A stretch of 64,000 bases of DNA. Source: Streptomyces amritsarensis. Lineage in GTDB: Bacteria; Actinomycetota; Actinomycetes; Streptomycetales; Streptomycetaceae. The notes under the pieces are model-generated. The model saw only the letters and a program-made list of their open reading frames with translations. It ran no database searches and had not been told where the DNA came from. Location of the stretch: the NCBI RefSeq assembly GCF_001953875.1, contig NZ_MQUR01000020.1, positions 26,923 through 90,922 of the forward strand, given 5' to 3'. Within the stretch, counting starts at the first letter, position 1. The number at the start of each line of letters is the position of its first letter. Of the stretch, positions 59,104 through 64,000 are shown piece after piece. The position numbers and the translations under genes were made by a program.

Positions 59104-60762
59104 ATGCCCTGTCTCCCCACCCGCCGCTCCGTACTCGGCGCCGCCGCGGCCGCCGCCGGCTCCGGGCTGCTCGCCGCCTGCTCCGGGCCGGCGGGCTCCG
59201 CCGGCTCCCCGGGCTCCGCCGCGGGCTCCCGCACGGCCCACGGCTCCATGCGGCACGGCGGCCCGAAGGCCGACGGGCCCGAGGGGTACGTCGATCCGGC
59301 CGGGCCCGAGGTCCGGGCCGCCGAGGCCGCCCGCGCAGTCACCGGCCCGCGCACCGAGGTCAAGGTCACCGCCACCGCCGCCACGCTCGACCTCGGCGGC
59401 GGGCGCACGGTGCGCTCCTGGGCGTACGGCGACCGGCTGCCGGGCCAGGAGGTCCGCGCCACCGCGGGCGGCACCCTCGCCCTCACCCTGGCCAACAACC
59501 TCCCCGAGGCCACCTCCCTGCACTGGCACGGCCTCGCGCTGCGCAATGACATGGACGGGGTCCCGGGGCTGACCCAGCGGGACATCGCCCCGGGCGGGTC
59601 CTTCGCGTACGAGTTCGCCGTCACGCACCCGGGCACGTACTGGTTCCACCCGCACACCGGGGTCCAGCAGGACCGCGGCCTGTACGCGCCGCTCATCGTC
59701 GAGGACCCCAGAGAGCCGCTCTCCTACGACAAGGAGTGGGTGGTGGTCCTCGACGACTGGATCGACGGGGTGGACGGGGCCACCCCCGACGCCGTCCTCG
59801 CCGAACTCCGCAAGGGCATGAGCGCGCAGACCGCGGGCGGCGCCCACGGGCACAAGTACGTCCACATGGGCGGCGAGAGCGACATCCTCGGCAAGGACGC
59901 GGGCGACGTCGTCTACCCGCACTACTTGGTCAACGGGCGGGTGCCGGAGGACCCGTCCGTCTTCACCGCCCGCCCCGGGGACCGGATCCGGCTGCGCATC
60001 GTCAACGCCGGCGGGGACACGGCCTTCCGGATCGCCCTCGGCGGCCACCGGCTGACGGTCACCCACACCGACGGCTTCCCGGTCGAACACGCCGCGACGG
60101 GTTCACTGCTGCTGGGCATGGGCGAGCGCTACGACGTCCTGGTCACCGCTCAGGACGGGGTCTTCCCGCTCACCGCGCTGGCGGAGGGCAAGGAGGGTTC
60201 GGCGCTCGCGGTACTGCGCACGGGGACGGGCACGGCCCCCACCGCGGCGACCCGGCCGGCCGAGCTGGGGACACGGCCGCTGATGGCGGACGCGCTGCGG
60301 GCCGCGGGTCCGGCCGTGTTGGCGGCCAGGGAGCCGGACCGTACGGTGCAGATCCGCCTGACCGGCTCCATGACCCGCTACGACTGGGCCTTCGACGGCG
60401 CCCCGTACACGCCGGACCAGCGGCATCCGGTCAAGGCGGGCGAGCGGGTCCGGCTGGAGTTCCGCAACGCGACCCCGATGTGGCATCCGGTGCACCTGCA
60501 CGGGCACACGTTCGCCCTGGGCACGGAGCCCGGCGGGGCGCGCAAGGACACCGCGATCGTCCTGCCGGGCGGGCGGCTGACGGCGGACTTCGACGCCGAC
60601 AACCCGGGGCTGTGGATGACGCACTGCCACAACGTCTACCACTCGGAGTCCGGGATGATGACCGTGCTCGGCTACCAGCTCCAGCCGACTCCGGCCGGCC
60701 CACGGGGAGGCGGGCGGGAATTCGGAAGGGCGTTCGCCACCGGCATGGCACTCTTGCTGTGA
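59104..60762 (+). CDS. multicopper oxidase, Tat lipoprotein
   Basis: The product has 552 residues. The signal TRRSVLGAAAAAAGSGLLAACSG combines a twin-arginine pair with a lipobox Cys. All four copper-ligand motifs are present: HWHG (about 141), HPHTG (about 182), HPVHLHGHTF (about 461) and HCHNVYHSESGM (about 507), whose last Met is the type-1 axial ligand. Met/His-rich loops (GSMRHGG, GGAHGHKYVHMGGE) suit cuprous oxidase activity. It would oxidise Cu(I) at the membrane and protect the cell. Confidence 0.95.
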   Translation: MPCLPTRRSVLGAAAAAAGSGLLAACSGPAGSAGSPGSAAGSRTAHGSMRHGGPKADGPEGYVDPAGPEVRAAEAARAVTGPRTEVKVTATAATLDLGGGRTVRSWAYGDRLPGQEVRATAGGTLALTLANNLPEATSLHWHGLALRNDMDGVPGLTQRDIAPGGSFAYEFAVTHPGTYWFHPHTGVQQDRGLYAPLIVEDPREPLSYDKEWVVVLDDWIDGVDGATPDAVLAELRKGMSAQTAGGAHGHKYVHMGGESDILGKDAGDVVYPHYLVNGRVPEDPSVFTARPGDRIRLRIVNAGGDTAFRIALGGHRLTVTHTDGFPVEHAATGSLLLGMGERYDVLVTAQDGVFPLTALAEGKEGSALAVLRTGTGTAPTAATRPAELGTRPLMADALRAAGPAVLAAREPDRTVQIRLTGSMTRYDWAFDGAPYTPDQRHPVKAGERVRLEFRNATPMWHPVHLHGHTFALGTEPGGARKDTAIVLPGGRLTADFDADNPGLWMTHCHNVYHSESGMMTVLGYQLQPTPAGPRGGGREFGRAFATGMALLL

Positions 60763-60797
60763 TCACGACAGCCGCGACAAAGGACGCTTCCGCCGGT

Positions 60798-62072
60798 ATG
60801 ACCACCCCGCCGAACCCGCCCAGCACCCCCTCCGGCCCGCCGACGGAACCGGCGGGCACGCCCGCCCCCGAGGCGGCGCCGATACCGGCGCCCGCCCAGC
60901 CCCTCTCCCTCGAGAAGACCGCGGCACCCGAACCCGCCTCCGCGCCGGACTCAGCGCCCGCGCCGGAAACACCTCCGGCGGCTGCGGCCCCGGAAACCGC
61001 GGCCGCGCAGGCGACCCCGGAAACCGCCACTCCGGAAACCGCCACTCCGGAAGCGGCGTCCGAAGCGGCGTCGGCCGCCGAGGCGCCCACCGCCGAACCG
61101 GCCCCGGCCCCCTCGGCGTTCGCCCCGCCCACCCAGGCCACCCCGGCCCCGCAGGCCCCCGCCGCACCGGCCGCGCCGTTCGGGGCCCCCGGGGTGCCCG
61201 CCGGCCCCGCCGACCCGTGGGCGCAGCCCGTTCCCGGCTATGCAGCGGCCCCGTACGGCGGCTACCCGCAGGCCGGCGAGTCCACCAACGGCCTGGCCGT
61301 CGCCACCCTGATCGTCGGCGGTTTCGGCGTCGTCCTCGCCTTCGTGCCGTTCCTCTTCTGGCTCGGCGGCATCCTCGCCGTGACCGGTGTCGGCCTGGGC
61401 ATCGGCGCCATCGTGCGCGCCAACAAGGGCGCCCCGAACAAGTCGATGGCCGTCATCGGCACCGTGCTCGCCGGTGCGGGCATCCTCGCCTCCGTCGGCG
61501 GCTTCTTCCTGACCGTCTCCGTCATGGAACGCACCACCGACCGCATCGAGGCGGGCATCGACGACTTCGCCGACTACGATCCGGAGCTGGACGGCCCGTA
61601 CCCCAGCAGCGAGCCCTGGCCGTCCGGGTCCGCGCCGGCCTCACCCTCGCCCTCCCAGGTGCCCGGCCTGACCAGCGCCCTGCCGTTCGGCGAGACCTAC
61701 ACCTACCCGAACGGGGTCAAGGTGAGCCTGTCGAAGCCGACGAAGTACGAACCGAAGGGCATCATCGCCCGCGAGCAGGTCAAGAACGCGATCCAGATCA
61801 CGATCACCATCACCAACGGCTCGACCGCGCCGCACGAGGTCATCTACGCCGTCCCCAACGTCCGCGACGACAAGGGCATGACCGCCGAGATGGTCTTCGA
61901 CACCGGCGGCGGCAGCACCGTCCCGAAGATGGTCAAGGGATCGATCCTGCCCGGCGAATCCGCAAGCGGCGTCGTGGCGTTCGAGATCCCCGAGGGGACC
62001 GGCAGCATCACCGCGGACATCGCCGCCGGGACCCTGCTCGACGACGTGAAGTACGCGGGCCCCATCGGCTGA
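60798..62072 (+). CDS. DUF4190-like membrane protein with DUF4352-type exported domain
   Basis: The product has 424 residues from the ATG at 60798; a GTG at 60759 overlaps the oxidase stop (GTGA) and is possible. The first 155 residues are a Pro/Ala/Glu-rich disordered tail (repeats PETATPETATPEA). Two membrane helices follow (GLAVATLIVGGFGVVLAFVPF, AVIGTVLAGAGILASVGGFFLTV), the DUF4190 module. The exported end (FGETYTYPNGVKVSLSKPTKYEPK to the C-terminus) looks like a DUF4352 immunoglobulin-like domain. Function unknown. Confidence 0.75.
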   Translation: MTTPPNPPSTPSGPPTEPAGTPAPEAAPIPAPAQPLSLEKTAAPEPASAPDSAPAPETPPAAAAPETAAAQATPETATPETATPEAASEAASAAEAPTAEPAPAPSAFAPPTQATPAPQAPAAPAAPFGAPGVPAGPADPWAQPVPGYAAAPYGGYPQAGESTNGLAVATLIVGGFGVVLAFVPFLFWLGGILAVTGVGLGIGAIVRANKGAPNKSMAVIGTVLAGAGILASVGGFFLTVSVMERTTDRIEAGIDDFADYDPELDGPYPSSEPWPSGSAPASPSPSQVPGLTSALPFGETYTYPNGVKVSLSKPTKYEPKGIIAREQVKNAIQITITITNGSTAPHEVIYAVPNVRDDKGMTAEMVFDTGGGSTVPKMVKGSILPGESASGVVAFEIPEGTGSITADIAAGTLLDDVKYAGPIG

Positions 62073-62165
62073 CGCGACCTCCCGACCGACTCACGACCGG
62101 CCACCCGACCGGCCGCGCGGCAGGCCCCGGCACGCCGTGCGGCCCCGGGAAACAGGCGGGGCCCA

Positions 62166-62194
62166 GGACATCGCGTCAGAAAGACGATTAGACT
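62166..62194 (+). promoter_or_regulatory. leaderless promoter of nadE
   Basis: TAGACT (62189-62194) is a -10 seven bases before the GTG at 62202, and GGACAT 17 bases upstream is a weak -35. The message would start at the GTG, and no Shine-Dalgarno is seen. Confidence 0.5.
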
Positions 62195-62201
62195 GGGCCC
62201 C

Positions 62202-63956
62202 GTGCCTCAACTACGCCTCGCTCTGAATCAGATCGACTCGCACGTCGGCAACATCGCCGCGAACGCCGACTCGGTCGTGCACTGGACCCGGCACTCCGCC
62301 GAGCAGGGCGCCCACCTGGTGGCGTTCCCGGAGATGATGCTGACCGGGTACCCCGTCGAGGACCTCGCCCTGCGCGGCTCCTTCGTCGAGGCCTCCCGCG
62401 GCGCACTGCGCGACCTCGCGGAGCGGCTGGCCGCCGAGGGCCTCGGCGAACTGCCGGTCGTCGTCGGCTACCTCGACCGGACCGAGAAGGCCACGCCCCG
62501 CCTCGGGCGCCCGGCCGGCTCCCCGGAGAACGCCGCGGCCGTCCTGCACCGCGGCCGGGTGGTGCTGCGCTTCGCCAAGCACCACCTCCCCAACTACGGC
62601 GTGTTCGACGAGTTCCGGTACTTCGTGCCGGGCGACACGCAGCCGGTGATCCGGGTGCGCGGCGTCGACGTGGCCCTGGCCATCTGCGAGGACCTCTGGC
62701 AGGAGGGCGGCCGGGTCCCGGCCACCCGCTCCGCCGGAGCCGGGCTGCTGGTCTCGATCAACGCCTCCCCGTACGAGCGCAACAAGGACGACGTACGCCT
62801 CGAACTGGTGCAGAAGCGGGCCCAGGAGGCCGGCTGCACCCTCGCCTACCTGGCGATGATCGGCGGGCAGGACGAGCTGGTCTTCGACGGCGACTCGATC
62901 GTCGTCGGCGCCGACGGCGAGGTCATCGCCCGCGCCCCGCAGTTCTCCGAGGGCTGCGTCCTGGTCGACCTCGACCTGCCCGCCGCGCGCGCCGACGCCC
63001 CCGAGGGAGTGGTCGACGACGGGCTGCGCATCGACCGCGTCATCCTGTCCGAGGAGCCGGTGGAGCCGTACGAACCGGTCGTGACCGGCGGCTACGCCGA
63101 CCGGCTCGACGACGACGAGGAGGTCTACGACGCGCTGGTCGTGGGCCTGCGCGCGTACGTGAAGAAGAACGGATTCCGCTCCGTCCTGGTCGGACTCTCC
63201 GGAGGCATCGACTCCGCGCTCGTCGCCGCCATCGCCTGCGACGCGATCGGCGCGCAGAACGTGTACGGCATCTCGATGCCCTCGAAGTACTCCTCGGACC
63301 ACTCCAAGGGCGACGCGGCCGACCTGGCCGAGCGCACCGGCCTGAACTTCCGGACCGTGCCGATCGAGCCCATGTTCGACGCGTACATGGGCTCGCTGGG
63401 CCTCACCGGGCTGGCCGAGGAGAACCTCCAGTCCCGGCTGCGCGGCACCATGCTGATGGCCGTCTCCAACCAGGAGGGCCACATCGTGATGGCCCCCGGC
63501 AACAAGTCGGAGCTGGCCGTCGGCTACTCCACCCTGTACGGCGACTCGGTCGGCGCGTACGGCCCGATCAAGGACGTCTACAAGAGCGACGTCTTCCGGC
63601 TCGCCCGGTACCGCAACCGGGCCGCGGCCGAGCGCGGCGAGACCCCGCCGATCCCGGAGAACTCGATCGTGAAACCGCCGAGCGCCGAGCTGCGCCCCGG
63701 GCAGGTGGACACCGACTCGCTGCCGGACTACCCGGTCCTCGACGCGATCCTCGCCCTGTACGTGGACCGGGACCAGGGGCTGGAGGAGATCGTGGCGGCC
63801 GGCTTCGACGCCGAGCTGGTCGCGAAGACCCTGCGGATGGTCGACACGGCCGAGTACAAGCGCCGCCAGTACCCGCCGGGCACGAAGATCTCCGCGAAGG
63901 GCTTCGGCAAGGACCGCCGGCTGCCCATCACCAACGGCTGGCGCGAGCGGGCGTAG
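62202..63956 (+). CDS. nadE: glutamine-dependent NAD+ synthetase NadE
   Basis: The product has 584 residues. The N-terminal glutaminase (nitrilase-like) domain has the catalytic Glu in FPEMMLTGYP, Lys in FAKHHLPNYGVFDE and Cys in ICEDLWQEGG (about 163). The C-terminal synthetase domain has the PP-loop LSGGIDSAL (about 333) and MAPGNKSELAVGYSTLYGDSVG. It amidates deamido-NAD with ammonia from glutamine. It is monocistronic, and the last 44 bases of the window after it hold nothing recognisable. Confidence 0.97.
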   Translation: MPQLRLALNQIDSHVGNIAANADSVVHWTRHSAEQGAHLVAFPEMMLTGYPVEDLALRGSFVEASRGALRDLAERLAAEGLGELPVVVGYLDRTEKATPRLGRPAGSPENAAAVLHRGRVVLRFAKHHLPNYGVFDEFRYFVPGDTQPVIRVRGVDVALAICEDLWQEGGRVPATRSAGAGLLVSINASPYERNKDDVRLELVQKRAQEAGCTLAYLAMIGGQDELVFDGDSIVVGADGEVIARAPQFSEGCVLVDLDLPAARADAPEGVVDDGLRIDRVILSEEPVEPYEPVVTGGYADRLDDDEEVYDALVVGLRAYVKKNGFRSVLVGLSGGIDSALVAAIACDAIGAQNVYGISMPSKYSSDHSKGDAADLAERTGLNFRTVPIEPMFDAYMGSLGLTGLAEENLQSRLRGTMLMAVSNQEGHIVMAPGNKSELAVGYSTLYGDSVGAYGPIKDVYKSDVFRLARYRNRAAAERGETPPIPENSIVKPPSAELRPGQVDTDSLPDYPVLDAILALYVDRDQGLEEIVAAGFDAELVAKTLRMVDTAEYKRRQYPPGTKISAKGFGKDRRLPITNGWRERA

Positions 63957-64000
63957 GCGCCCGCCGGGCAGGCCCGCCGCAGCGCCGAGGGGCCCCGCCG

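Overview
The window is 64 kb of very GC-rich chromosome with strong G/C bias at third codon positions, many GTG starts, leaderless promoters, twin-arginine and lipoprotein signals, and gene neighbourhoods typical of Streptomyces. From memory, malEFG/malR, glnE, glnA2 and nadE lie close together in S. coelicolor as well, so this looks like a conserved arm-proximal core region of a Streptomyces chromosome, not a mobile element. I see no tRNA, rRNA, CRISPR array, insertion sequence or prophage.

Layout. 1-10.4 kb: a truncated PepSY membrane protein with a Met/His-rich membrane partner, a rhomboid-like membrane protein, a tyrosine phosphatase, a sigma-factor-like protein fused to a membrane anchor, a lipoprotein, a diiron hydrolase/ferredoxin-reductase pair with a TetR regulator, and a GNAT acetyltransferase. 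10.4-28.4 kb: the starch/maltodextrin locus. A giant secreted amylase-pullulanase and a secreted alpha-amylase digest starch and glycogen outside the cell. MalEFG imports the maltodextrins. Two intracellular alpha-glucosidases cleave them, and two LacI-type regulators flank the locus. A small toxin-antitoxin-like pair sits inside it. 28.4-32.6 kb: a PAP2 membrane phosphatase, a quinone reductase and a Tat-exported phospholipase C.

32.7-37.1 kb: a developmental-type cassette (HTH, DUF397, HEAT protein and GNAT, chained by 4-base overlaps, with a divergent ATP-binding protein), then a winged-helix protein with a zinc ribbon. 37.1-41.6 kb: a long non-coding leader, a secreted CAP protein, and a four-gene operon with WXG100/ESX-like cargo features. 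41.7-54.1 kb: glnE, two adjacent paralogous PIG-L deacetylases, a small secreted protein, an arylamine N-acetyltransferase, an orphan 91-residue peptide gene and glnA2. 54.3-62.1 kb: membrane and secreted proteins with a copper-handling flavour (DUF3105, DUF305, multicopper oxidase), a CBS protein, a hydrolase/DUF998 pair and a DUF4190-like protein. The window ends with leaderless nadE.

Most unusual observations: a repeat-built insertion of about 280 residues inside one alpha-glucosidase; the mirrored glucosidase-regulator modules around malEFG; the chained HTH-DUF397-HEAT-GNAT operon; the ESX-like four-gene operon; the membrane-tethered sigma-like protein; and the orphan small peptide gene upstream of glnA2.
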